Of a stretch of 20,189 nucleotides of DNA, positions 1 to 7,472 are shown piece by piece (position 1 is the stretch's first letter; each line of letters begins with the position of its first letter). Source of the DNA: Candidatus Poseidoniaceae archaeon (GTDB taxonomy: Archaea; Thermoplasmatota; Poseidoniia; Poseidoniales; Poseidoniaceae). The position numbers were made by a program, and so were the translations under genes. Below the pieces are notes generated by a model. The model did no database searches, had not been told where the DNA came from, and saw nothing but the letters and a program-made list of their open reading frames with translations. The DNA is taken from contig JAKMGM010000128.1 of the NCBI GenBank assembly GCA_022424925.1, positions 1 to 20,189 on the forward strand, given 5' to 3'.

Positions 1-1489
1 CATTATGAAGTGCAGTATCACGATTATCGACCAAATGGACACCCGATTCAGAGTTGTTTTCAACCAGCAAACCGTTGAGAACCACGGATGAATAGTCGAG
101 GAACATGCCGTCTCCAGAATTGTTATGAATGGTGAAATCGGTTCCAACCCATTCCGCTTTGTACGAATGTATTCCCGGTCCGACAGAACCAGAGATTTCC
201 AATTCGTCAAACACAGGAGAGGATGTGAACACCCAAGTTATAGCAAGACCTGCTTCGTGTGGACCTTGCCCAGGGTCACCCGAATCTCGAATAGTAAGAT
301 TCCTAAACGTGGTTGTAGCGTCGACATAATACAATCGAACGCCAGTAGATGTAGAATCTTCAACCAGTGTATTCTCAAACCAAGCCCCGGTTGCGTTTAC
401 TTCGATTGCTGCGTATGCGATGTCCGCAGTTGTTGCTCCAGCGGTCCCCGTACCACGAACCGTTAGATTGGTGAAATCCGCCGTTTCGTAGTTTGTGTAA
501 TTCGAGTGGTTTTCGTTGTCCACATAGACGCCTCTGTACATCGAATTCGAAACTGTACACTCCCTGAAAACAGCACGCGTGTAAGCGCTGTCATCAATGT
601 GTCGAACGACAATACCATGGTCGGCTCGGTCAACGCTCAAGTCCGTAACCAGAGGTTGGCTGTCTTCGACCCAAACGCCAGCAGAGATGACCCAACTTGA
701 ACCGCTTATGTTGTTCATGACAATGTTACGCAAAACACCGCCTGAGCCGCCCCATATGTTGATTGCTCTCGTCAAATGGTCAGTAAAGAGGGCTCCATCC
801 AACAACGGAGTTGAGCCAGAACCAATCGACAATCCTAACCCGTATCGCCAATCGTTTTGAAAGGGTAAAAATCGTCCGGCCTGTTCAATGACCAAGTCGT
901 ATATTTGAGGCGATGAAGAACTAAACAAATCAATTCCGACCCGGTCTGGGTTGAGGAGCGTAAGGTTGTGAATCACTGGATTACTGCCATACATTGTTAT
1001 GCCAAAAATGGCGTTTTCAATCGTTAAATTATCCAATTTAGAACCGCGGTTGTTGGAACTGCTGTTGAATTGAATGCCTTCGTGGTCTGTGCCGGTGAGC
1101 GATGTCAACACAACAGGGCACGTTTCAGTTCCTTCGACGGTCAAACGGCCTTCGATGTAAATGCGAGCGTTCGAACCCATTTCGACTTCAGTGCAGGCAG
1201 AAATGATGAGTTCATCAAAAACCGAAACGGTGTATGTCGAAGTGACGGTCACCGAACCGGTCCATGTTGTCTGTGAACGGGCTTCAACCGAGGAAGGCGA
1301 TTCGAACGGTTCGTCGCCAAATTCGACTTCTGTTGGTGCAGAAATCAAGCCGCTCATCACCGTTCCAATGAGTAAACATAGGATAAACCACGCAGTGATT
1401 GGAGACAGTGGCTTCGGTTCCATAGGTTGTGCTTCATGCAAATGCACTTGAAGGGTTCTACTGGTTGTGAACATGATTGGTCGAACCAT
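1..1489 (-). CDS. Secreted parallel beta-helix repeat protein, 3' end outside window
   Basis: The minus-strand frame stays open from an ATG at 1489 to the left edge (about 496 codons) with no stop, so the C-terminus is missing. Near the N-terminus is a hydrophobic segment (TAWFILCLLIGTVMSGL) that looks like a signal peptide or anchor. The rest is Asn/Thr/Ser-rich with short rungs of the type GI-x-Φ…n-L-x-I (for example NLTIRDSG, LLVENNSESGVHLVDN) spaced roughly 20-25 residues, the pattern of right-handed parallel beta-helix (PbH1-like) proteins. Such proteins are usually surface-exposed carbohydrate-binding, lyase or adhesin modules; no catalytic site is recognisable here. Met codons at 1474 and 1423 are alternative starts, and 1423 would give a more ordinary signal peptide (MEPKPLSPITAWF). 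It diverges from the RAM-domain genes across about 46 bp. Fold class fairly sure; function unknown. Confidence 0.8.
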   Translation of the reverse strand, partial: MVRPIMFTTSRTLQVHLHEAQPMEPKPLSPITAWFILCLLIGTVMSGLISAPTEVEFGDEPFESPSSVEARSQTTWTGSVTVTSTYTVSVFDELIISACTEVEMGSNARIYIEGRLTVEGTETCPVVLTSLTGTDHEGIQFNSSSNNRGSKLDNLTIENAIFGITMYGSNPVIHNLTLLNPDRVGIDLFSSSSPQIYDLVIEQAGRFLPFQNDWRYGLGLSIGSGSTPLLDGALFTDHLTRAINIWGGSGGVLRNIVMNNISGSSWVISAGVWVEDSQPLVTDLSVDRADHGIVVRHIDDSAYTRAVFRECTVSNSMYRGVYVDNENHSNYTNYETADFTNLTVRGTGTAGATTADIAYAAIEVNATGAWFENTLVEDSTSTGVRLYYVDATTTFRNLTIRDSGDPGQGPHEAGLAITWVFTSSPVFDELEISGSVGPGIHSYKAEWVGTDFTIHNNSGDGMFLDYSSVVLNGLLVENNSESGVHLVDNRDTALHN

Positions 1490-1535
1490 GGCTTCAACTC
1501 GCAAGCAATAAGACCCAACTCGATTTGGTAAGAGC

Positions 1536-1769
1536 ATGTCCGAGGCTTTCGTGTTGTTCAAGACTCGGCCTGCGCACGAGCGCGGCGTCTACCTGACTTT
1601 GATGAATCATACATCTGTCGTGGAAGTTCATGCACTGTACGGTGAATTTGACTTGGTTGCTCGCTTAAGCGCTGACACTTCAAAATCGTTGACAACTATG
1701 TTGATGTCGGATTTCAGGCAAATCGAAGGTGTGAAAGACACGCAAACCTTGATTGCGGTCGAATACTGA
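1536..1769 (+). CDS. Stand-alone AsnC/Lrp-type RAM-domain protein 1
   Basis: This 77-aa protein consists only of the C-terminal ligand-binding (RAM) domain of Lrp/AsnC regulators, with no helix-turn-helix. The visible signature is a βαββαβ pattern with YGEFDLVARL in the middle (residues ~34-43) and a final EGVKDTQTLIAVEY. In the family this fold forms dimers or octamers that bind amino acids at the interface. Stand-alone versions may sense ligands or modulate full-length Lrp proteins; that role is inferred. The ATG has no clear Shine-Dalgarno, and an AT-rich stretch (GCAATAAG, ~1505) lies about 28 nt upstream, compatible with leaderless transcription. It is followed after 9 nt by a paralogous gene, so the two are almost certainly co-transcribed. 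Confidence 0.88.
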   Translation: MSEAFVLFKTRPAHERGVYLTLMNHTSVVEVHALYGEFDLVARLSADTSKSLTTMLMSDFRQIEGVKDTQTLIAVEY

Positions 1770-1773
1770 GGGA
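1768..1773 (+). promoter_or_regulatory. Ribosome binding site GAGGGA coupled to the upstream stop
   Basis: The TGA stop of the first RAM gene is embedded in TGAGGGA, followed by exactly 5 nt and the ATG at 1779. This supports ATG 1779 over the TTG at 1776 and suggests translational coupling. The same layout recurs at 18144-18139 on the minus strand. Confidence 0.6.
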
Positions 1774-1778
1774 TATTG

Positions 1779-2012
1779 ATGGCGATTGGATTTGTGCTAA
1801 TCACTACATTGCCAGGTCGTGAAAGCGATGTGCGAGCCGTGCTCGACAACATCGAATACGTCACAGACCGATGGATGTTGTTTGGTGAATACGACCTCAT
1901 TGCTCGAGTACAAGCTGAGGATGAGTTTGTGCTCACACGCTGCATCGTCGAAGAAATCCGCATTATCGACGGAATTGCAGACACCAAAACCCTCATCGGG
2001 GCTGAATTGTAG
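1779..2012 (+). CDS. Stand-alone AsnC/Lrp-type RAM-domain protein 2
   Basis: A second 77-aa RAM-only protein, a diverged tandem copy of its neighbour: FGEYDLIARV and DGIADTKTLIGAEL align with YGEFDLVARL and EGVKDTQTLIAVEY in the first protein. It lacks a DNA-binding domain. Two RAM subunits from one operon could form a hetero-oligomeric ligand sensor; this is inference from the pairing and spacing. The start is set at ATG 1779, with GAGGGA 5 nt upstream; a TTG one codon earlier is possible but less likely. The TAG stop ends directly against the stop codon of the convergent STAND gene, with no intervening base. Confidence 0.88.
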   Translation: MAIGFVLITTLPGRESDVRAVLDNIEYVTDRWMLFGEYDLIARVQAEDEFVLTRCIVEEIRIIDGIADTKTLIGAEL

Positions 2013-4229
2013 TCACAAGAGGTTGTGTAACTTCGCCTCAAGTTGTTTTGCTGCGCGTGGGCAACCTGCGGCTCTGTTGAGCGTGATAGCCTCTCGAAGA
2101 GCGATACGTTGAGCGTTCGGTTGGATTTGAGATTTACAGAACCACCATCGCGCTTGAAGCCGATGTGCCAGCATACTGGAAGAGGTGTAGTCGAATTTTT
2201 CTGTTTGCAGGAAATGCGCTCGTGCGAGTGGATTATTTTCCTTGAGGAGTGTCTCGATGAGTGATAGCTTCAATGCTTCTTTGTGAAGTGTATTCGATTG
2301 GACATCAATAGCCTGAAGCGTTGCGTTCACAACTTCATCGTGTTGCACAATCCCCTGTTCAAGTTGAACAAGTAATGACTTCGCCGCAAGCGCTTGAATG
2401 AAAGCATCATCTGAACTGGAGATTGATGCGAGACGTTCTCGCAATTCGGCTGCTTTTTCAAAATTCAGTTCGCCCAAGGCGAGTGAATGCTGCACCATGG
2501 TGAGGGCAACGACGGTCACAGAACGACGTTCAGCATCATCCGGGAGTACGATTTTGGAGAGGTAGGTTTTGATTTGTTTTACGGCATCTTTGCTGAGTTC
2601 TGTCGATATTCTGTCATCGAGCAAGCGTGAAGCTGCGGACAAGGCCAACTGATTTTTTTGGTGCTGTGTGCCGTATTCAAAGCCATCTTCAATGCCCCGT
2701 TCAGCGTCTTGAATACGTCCTTCAAGATAGGCTATTCCTATCCTTATCTCATTGGCCGAACTTTCATCTTCGATTGCGTCGAGATGGTGGTGAGCATGCT
2801 GAGGCTCGCAGCGTTCGAGGGCCACTTTAGCAGCGAGGTAATGAAGATGTGAAGTATGAGGTGAGGTTTCAATAGCTTGGTCAAGTAAAACTGCGAGGGA
2901 ATGGCTGTTAGATGATGAGAGCCGCTCATAGGCTTGAGAACAATGGTTCTCTATATCCTCAAGTCGGGCATGAATTCGGTGGAAGAGAAGCACGATGTGG
3001 TCGTCGTAAGTCTCAGCACGAGTCGCCCAATGTTCAACACCCTGCCTGTGAAGTTCTCTCTTTTCATCATCGGTTAGCGAAGTTCTTCGAACATTTCGAA
3101 CCAAATGTTGTATTTCCATTTTTTCCATATCCCCAGTCCAACGCAAAAAGGCATGGTCGTCAAGGATACCAACGATGTTTTTGTTGTAGATTTTATCGGC
3201 TTCAACAGGGTGAGGTAAAACGACAATGTGATCCATGTCCGAACGGGTCGATGTATCCAGCATAGAAAGAACGACATTCTCGACATAGGATTGTATGTCG
3301 GCATTTTCTTCGGGTAACGACGTGGTATTCTGGTACATTTGAATGGCGAGAGGATGCCCTCCAAGTCGCTCTACAACATGACGGGTTTCTTCTTCTGCAT
3401 ACGAGTCACCGAGCAATTGACTAGCATCATCCGAACGCATCGGAGGAATGGGAATCCTGTTGATTGCCTCAAATCCAACCATCAACTCACGACCGATGAA
3501 CATCAATGAAGGACCTTGATGTTGTAAAATCTGCTGACATATTGAAGCAAAGGCTGATGCATGTCTTGCGGAAATCAGGTGCACATCATCGAAGACAAAC
3601 ATTTCATCGTCGTGATGTTGCGACAAGTGTTCGGCGAAGGCTTCTGAGTCGTTGAGAACTTCGTCCGACAGACCCATATCGACACATAAACTCTGGAAAT
3701 CTGAGAACGAGTCGGCCGTACACCATCGTACATTCATTCCCTCTGAAACCATTCTTCGTGCAACTGAAAGGGCGACAGTTGTTTTCCCGATGCCTGGCAA
3801 TCCACTGAGATAGACGCTGCGTTCCTTCTTCAACTGCTCACATACTTGGTCAGTCACCGATGAGCGGCCGTACATTGTTCCGAGCGCAGGAGCGTGGCCG
3901 TACAACTTCCCTTCCGAAGCGCTTTTTCGTGGCGTGGATGTATCCTCACCCAGTGTTGCAAGGAGTATCCGGCCTTGTTCAGTCAAGTGGTAGACATTTC
4001 GGCGTCGTGAACCGCCCCCAATGACGTGCGCCATTCGCTTGAAGACCAAACCACGCTTTTCTAACGCCGCCAACGGCACATTAAGCGCTGAACGGACGAC
4101 GCCAAGCGACTCACTGATACCGGGCAGTGAAAGTTCTCGAGTCACATCCCATGCCTTTTCAAGACTGGCTGAAAATCTACCAAGCCATCTCAAGAGACGC
4201 TCTTGGGGCATGGAGAGTTTCTCTGACAT
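2013..4229 (-). CDS. Winged-helix STAND (NB-ARC-like) ATPase with helical-repeat tail
   Basis: A 738-aa predicted soluble regulator with three parts. Residues ~8-95 form a winged helix of the MarR/PadR kind, with basic wing GGGSRRRNVYHLTEQGR. Residues ~118-300 form a STAND P-loop ATPase: Walker A GLPGIGKTT (143-151), Walker B FVFDDVHL (211-218), a LMFIGRE strand carrying a possible sensor Arg (~242-248) and GGHPLAI (290-296), the counterpart of the GLPLA motif of NB-ARC proteins. Residues ~400-738 are Ala/Leu/Glu-rich helices consistent with TPR-like repeats. By analogy with MalT- and AfsR-type proteins, nucleotide-dependent oligomerisation triggered at the repeats would control DNA binding by the wHTH; the ligand and targets are unknown. 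A defence-type STAND role is possible, but no effector domain is fused. The ATG at 4229 is preceded immediately by GAGGT; Met7 at 4211 is an alternative start. Confidence 0.85.
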   Translation of the reverse strand: MSEKLSMPQERLLRWLGRFSASLEKAWDVTRELSLPGISESLGVVRSALNVPLAALEKRGLVFKRMAHVIGGGSRRRNVYHLTEQGRILLATLGEDTSTPRKSASEGKLYGHAPALGTMYGRSSVTDQVCEQLKKERSVYLSGLPGIGKTTVALSVARRMVSEGMNVRWCTADSFSDFQSLCVDMGLSDEVLNDSEAFAEHLSQHHDDEMFVFDDVHLISARHASAFASICQQILQHQGPSLMFIGRELMVGFEAINRIPIPPMRSDDASQLLGDSYAEEETRHVVERLGGHPLAIQMYQNTTSLPEENADIQSYVENVVLSMLDTSTRSDMDHIVVLPHPVEADKIYNKNIVGILDDHAFLRWTGDMEKMEIQHLVRNVRRTSLTDDEKRELHRQGVEHWATRAETYDDHIVLLFHRIHARLEDIENHCSQAYERLSSSNSHSLAVLLDQAIETSPHTSHLHYLAAKVALERCEPQHAHHHLDAIEDESSANEIRIGIAYLEGRIQDAERGIEDGFEYGTQHQKNQLALSAASRLLDDRISTELSKDAVKQIKTYLSKIVLPDDAERRSVTVVALTMVQHSLALGELNFEKAAELRERLASISSSDDAFIQALAAKSLLVQLEQGIVQHDEVVNATLQAIDVQSNTLHKEALKLSLIETLLKENNPLARAHFLQTEKFDYTSSSMLAHRLQARWWFCKSQIQPNAQRIALREAITLNRAAGCPRAAKQLEAKLHNLL

Positions 4230-4357
4230 ACCTCAAGCCAAGACAACTTCAACTTCAAACTACACCCCTGAATGCTTCATACAGTAATGGTGAACCAAGT
4301 GCGTTGGTGCTACTGTACAGCACCGTTCGGTTTGATGAAAGAGCCGTTAAAAATTCT

Positions 4358-4891
4358 TCACAGTGGCTCAGGCCAAGGCCGCTGGTCATCCCAACTCGCC
4401 CATTCTTCAACCCATGGTTCGATGTATGTTTCCGCCTCAAAACCGAGAGCTGTCATCACTTCAATCGGTACAGCTGTGCCGCCTTTTTTGCGTAGTCCTG
4501 CTCGTATGAGGGCTGATGAACACACGCGTCCAGACTGCTCAGTCGTTTGTTGGAAATAGAAAAATTTGTCATCCAAACCAACCAATTTTGTGCGAACCAA
4601 CGCCTTACGGAAAGGAGCAAGGCGCTTACGGTAGCGTATTGATGAGCCGCCAACAACAAAAGCAAGACGATGCTTCCGGACATAACTGAACAACCCAATT
4701 CGAAAAGCGAGGTGGTACCGTGCCAAATCAAACAATACAAAATGGCGGCCATTGTTCACTTCCGGATAGACATCTAAATCTCCAATCAAAGGACGGTATG
4801 TCATTTGGAATTCCGCTCGCAAATCGAGTTTCTCCTTCTTTCGAAACAGCGACATGAATGCCATTCGAAACAATCGAAAATACGGATACAT
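4358..4891 (-). CDS. Hot-dog fold acyl-CoA thioesterase-like protein (4HBT_2/THEM6-like)
   Basis: A 177-aa protein with the hallmark of 4HBT-type thioesterases: GDLDVYPEVNNGRHFVLFDLARYH at residues ~37-60, where the Asp/Asn cluster precedes the long hot-dog helix. The opening MYPYFRLFRM and the DLDVYPEVNNGR segment resemble the THEM6-like branch. The family hydrolyses acyl-CoA or other acyl thioesters; the substrate here cannot be told. No signal peptide is seen, although the N-terminus is aromatic and basic and could touch the membrane. It lies 63 bp downstream of the lipoprotein cyclophilin on the same strand. About 128 bp separate its stop from the STAND gene start, and I see no gene or clear signal in that gap. 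No Shine-Dalgarno is visible before the ATG. Confidence 0.78.
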   Translation of the reverse strand: MYPYFRLFRMAFMSLFRKKEKLDLRAEFQMTYRPLIGDLDVYPEVNNGRHFVLFDLARYHLAFRIGLFSYVRKHRLAFVVGGSSIRYRKRLAPFRKALVRTKLVGLDDKFFYFQQTTEQSGRVCSSALIRAGLRKKGGTAVPIEVMTALGFEAETYIEPWVEEWASWDDQRPWPEPL

Positions 4892-4954
4892 GGTGGTCGC
4901 TGAGTCGCCTCGTTGTTGAACATTTGCTCATCGACAAACGATGCGAGGTACTGC

Positions 4955-5641
4955 TCAAACAATCCGGGCTTGGTAGAGTACGACTGGAGAGACCGGTACA
5001 TCGCCGGCTCCAGTAGAGACTTGGGAAAGCGTCGTAACGTGTTCACAACCGCTGGTGATTTGGCCGAACACTGTGTGTACGCCGTCAAGCCATGAATGGT
5101 GTTGAATATCATCAGGAATCAAGAAAAATTGAGAGCCGCCAGTATGCGGTTGAGATGTCTTTGCCATAGAGATGACACATGGAAGATGTTGAAGACCGTT
5201 GTCCGCTTCATCGGGGACAGTCCATGAAGAGCGGTCACATGTGGACTGGTTCGCTGAAGGTTGACCGTTGCAATAACCGTACCAATCAGCAGCATAGCCA
5301 CCGCTTCCATCGTTGTTTTCAAAATCTCCACCTTGAATCATAAAATCATCAATAATTCGATGGAAGATGGACATATTGTAGTTCCCTGCTTCGATATGTT
5401 TGAGCATGTTATCTGCATGAAGTGGCGCTGCTTGGTGGTCCAGTTTGATGGTCACGGTGTAGTTTGCAGTGGCGTTAGCCAAACTTTCACCGTGGTAGAT
5501 CTCGAAAGACACTGTGCTGTGTGTACCGTTGAACAGTAAATTGAAATCCGATTCCAAGACTGAAATCGGTTCATTCGTCTCTTCAATACAGCCCGGTAAC
5601 ACCACAAGTAAGGCCGCAAGCAGAACTGTAAATCTCATCAT
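4955..5641 (-). CDS. Lipoprotein cyclophilin-type peptidyl-prolyl isomerase
   Basis: From the ATG at 5641 the protein is 228 aa. The N-terminus MMRFTVLLAALLVVLPGC carries a lipobox (LPGC), predicting cleavage and lipid attachment at Cys18 and location outside the membrane. The cyclophilin domain follows (~45-228). Active-site residues equivalent to human CypA R55, F60, Q63, Q111, F113, W121 and H126 are all present: FHRIIDDFMIQGGDF (R95, F100, Q103), GGSQFF (Q171, F173) and WLDGVHTVFG (W184, H189). It should therefore be active on exported proteins. An insertion near 117-155 holds three Cys (C124, C135, C155) that could form disulfides. A longer frame reaches 5707, but it would bury the signal peptide, so I prefer 5641. 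It diverges from uvrC across ~100 bp. Confidence 0.9.
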   Translation of the reverse strand: MMRFTVLLAALLVVLPGCIEETNEPISVLESDFNLLFNGTHSTVSFEIYHGESLANATANYTVTIKLDHQAAPLHADNMLKHIEAGNYNMSIFHRIIDDFMIQGGDFENNDGSGGYAADWYGYCNGQPSANQSTCDRSSWTVPDEADNGLQHLPCVISMAKTSQPHTGGSQFFLIPDDIQHHSWLDGVHTVFGQITSGCEHVTTLSQVSTGAGDVPVSPVVLYQARIV

Positions 5642-5716
5642 ATTCTGCCGTATCGATGCACAGTAATGAACGATTCGACTTCTGTTTTTGAGTTGAGCCT
5701 GCACCAATGGGTTGCC

Positions 5717-5722
5717 TTATTT
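5717..5722 (+). promoter_or_regulatory. Candidate archaeal TATA box for uvrC
   Basis: TTATTT lies about 25 nt upstream of ATG 5745. That is the distance expected between an archaeal TATA element and a leaderless start. It overlaps the rejected TTG start at 5712. Based on one short AT-rich match only. Confidence 0.35.
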
Positions 5723-5744
5723 GGGTGGGCACCAAGCCAACATC

Positions 5745-7472
5745 ATGCCTGTGACCCTGTCTTCGGTGGATTTCCCGAAGAAACCCGGGGTGTACTTGTT
5801 CAAGTCAGAAAAAGGTCGAGTCTTGTATGTCGGAAAAGCGACTCGCCTCAACGAGAGGATACGGTCCTACTTTGCGTCCAACCCTGACCGTCAAATGATT
5901 CCTGAGCTCGTTCGTAAATCTGACAGCGTAGAGTGCATGGTGACTCCGAACCCAGAGGAGGCTTTGATTCTCGAGCGCGAACTGATTCGTCAACACAAAC
6001 CACGGTACAATTCGATGTTGAAAGATGATAAATCATACCCGTTCTTGGTTTTGACGGATGAAGAATATCCGCGCATAATGTACACGCGACATCCTCCAAA
6101 GAACAGCGCTCGCTGGGGGCCGTTTCCGAATGCAGGTGCAGCCAAGCAAGTCATGCAGTTGCTTCGACGACAATTTGGAATCCGTGACTGCAAAGAACTG
6201 CTTCCCCAAGGGTGTTTATCGATGCACATCGGGCTGTGTTCTGGACCGTGCATCTCTGGAGAAGGATACGCAGAAAGTGTTGACGCTGCCAAGCGAATAC
6301 TGAACGGTGATGCTGCAGAATTGTTGGAGGAGTTTGCAACTCAAATGGATGCTGCATCGCATGAAATGCACTTTGAGAAAGCGGCCCAAAGTCGAGACAT
6401 GATTCGAGCAATTCGAGCAACGACCGGACAACACGTCGTATCGAGTAAGGTGTACCGAGACTGCGACGCACTCGGCATTGGAGTTCAAGGCGACTTGGCA
6501 GCGGTTGTCGTCGTTCACGCCAACAATGGAGTCGTACAAGGCCAAGAGGTATGGCCCATGTTGCACAGAGGTGATATCAAAGAAACCGTTTCCATGTTCG
6601 TATCCGAGCATTACACCAACCGAACGCCGCCTCGTTTGCTGGTAACTCCAGAGCCGTTTGAAGACGGAACAGAACAATGGCTTTCGATGCGAAGAGGCTC
6701 AAATGTGGAAGTTCGCGTACCGGTTCGGGGAGACCTCGTAACACTGCAAACCCTCGCCCAACAAAATGCAGAAATCCAAATCGTTCGACTCACCAACAAA
6801 ACCAGTGGTTCTCTTGAACAACGCGCTGCTGATGAAGGGGCTGAACTGCTCGGTTTAGAGCAACTCGATCACATTGTCTGCTTCGATATGGCCCAACTGT
6901 TGGGCGATGAACGAGTTGGAGCAAGTGTTTCGTTTCGAAACGGAAGACCCGAGAAAAAGGAATACAGAAAGTATACCATCAAAGGTGATGCACTCGATGA
7001 CTTGCGAATGATGCGAGAGGTGGTAGAACGATGGCTTAAACGGCAAGATGAATGGCCAGACCTGGTTCTCATCGATGGCGGTGAAACACATCTCTCGACC
7101 ATCAGCAAACTTGTTGAAGAACACGGTATTACAGGGCGATTCGAACTTGCAGCATTGGCCAAACGGGAAGAGACCGTATTCCGTAACGGAACAGCGCCGA
7201 TTGTACTCGACCGTAAAGGACGAGTCATGGTTCACGCTCGTGACGAAGCACACCGTTTCGTCAACACATTCCATCGTAAACGCCGTAGTAGAAGGAAACT
7301 CAACGACCCACTGGGAGAGGTTGAAGGACTCGGTGCTAAGAAAATGCAGAACCTGCTCAGGCATTTTGGTGGGCGTCAAGGCATTGCGCATGCTTCGCTT
7401 CAAGACCTGAAAACGGTTCCGGGTATAGGTCCCTCACTGGCCTTGCGTATTCACGCAGCGCTGCATGACTGA
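5745..7472 (+). CDS. uvrC: UvrABC excinuclease subunit C
   Basis: A 575-aa protein with complete UvrC architecture. The GIY-YIG nuclease comes first (GVYLF at 15-19, VLYVGKA at 27-33), making the 3' incision at damaged DNA. Four cysteines follow (C149, C157, C165, C169) at the positions that bind a [4Fe-4S] cluster in characterised UvrC. A UVR motif lies at ~200-225, the UvrB contact. The RNase H-like 5' nuclease has D381 (CFDM), D444 (LVLIDGG) and H503 (DEAHRF). A C-terminal helix-hairpin-helix pair ends the protein (VEGLGAKKM, VPGIGPSLA). Length is near the usual ~600. The ATG at 5745 begins MPVTLSSVDFPKKPGVYLFK, a normal UvrC N-terminus; the upstream TTG at 5712 is less likely. Uvr genes in archaea are generally regarded as acquired from bacteria. 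Its stop directly abuts that of the convergent surface-protein gene. Confidence 0.97.
   Translation: MPVTLSSVDFPKKPGVYLFKSEKGRVLYVGKATRLNERIRSYFASNPDRQMIPELVRKSDSVECMVTPNPEEALILERELIRQHKPRYNSMLKDDKSYPFLVLTDEEYPRIMYTRHPPKNSARWGPFPNAGAAKQVMQLLRRQFGIRDCKELLPQGCLSMHIGLCSGPCISGEGYAESVDAAKRILNGDAAELLEEFATQMDAASHEMHFEKAAQSRDMIRAIRATTGQHVVSSKVYRDCDALGIGVQGDLAAVVVVHANNGVVQGQEVWPMLHRGDIKETVSMFVSEHYTNRTPPRLLVTPEPFEDGTEQWLSMRRGSNVEVRVPVRGDLVTLQTLAQQNAEIQIVRLTNKTSGSLEQRAADEGAELLGLEQLDHIVCFDMAQLLGDERVGASVSFRNGRPEKKEYRKYTIKGDALDDLRMMREVVERWLKRQDEWPDLVLIDGGETHLSTISKLVEEHGITGRFELAALAKREETVFRNGTAPIVLDRKGRVMVHARDEAHRFVNTFHRKRRSRRKLNDPLGEVEGLGAKKMQNLLRHFGGRQGIAHASLQDLKTVPGIGPSLALRIHAALHD

Noticed and set aside
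1628..2041. 137-codon minus-strand open frame across the RAM genes
   Set aside because: It lies antisense to two clear protein families and has a Ser/Arg/Thr-rich composition typical of a shadow frame.
5712..5744. TTG start giving an 11-residue longer UvrC
   Set aside because: The ATG at 5745 yields the normal UvrC N-terminus, and the extension overlaps a TATA-like element.
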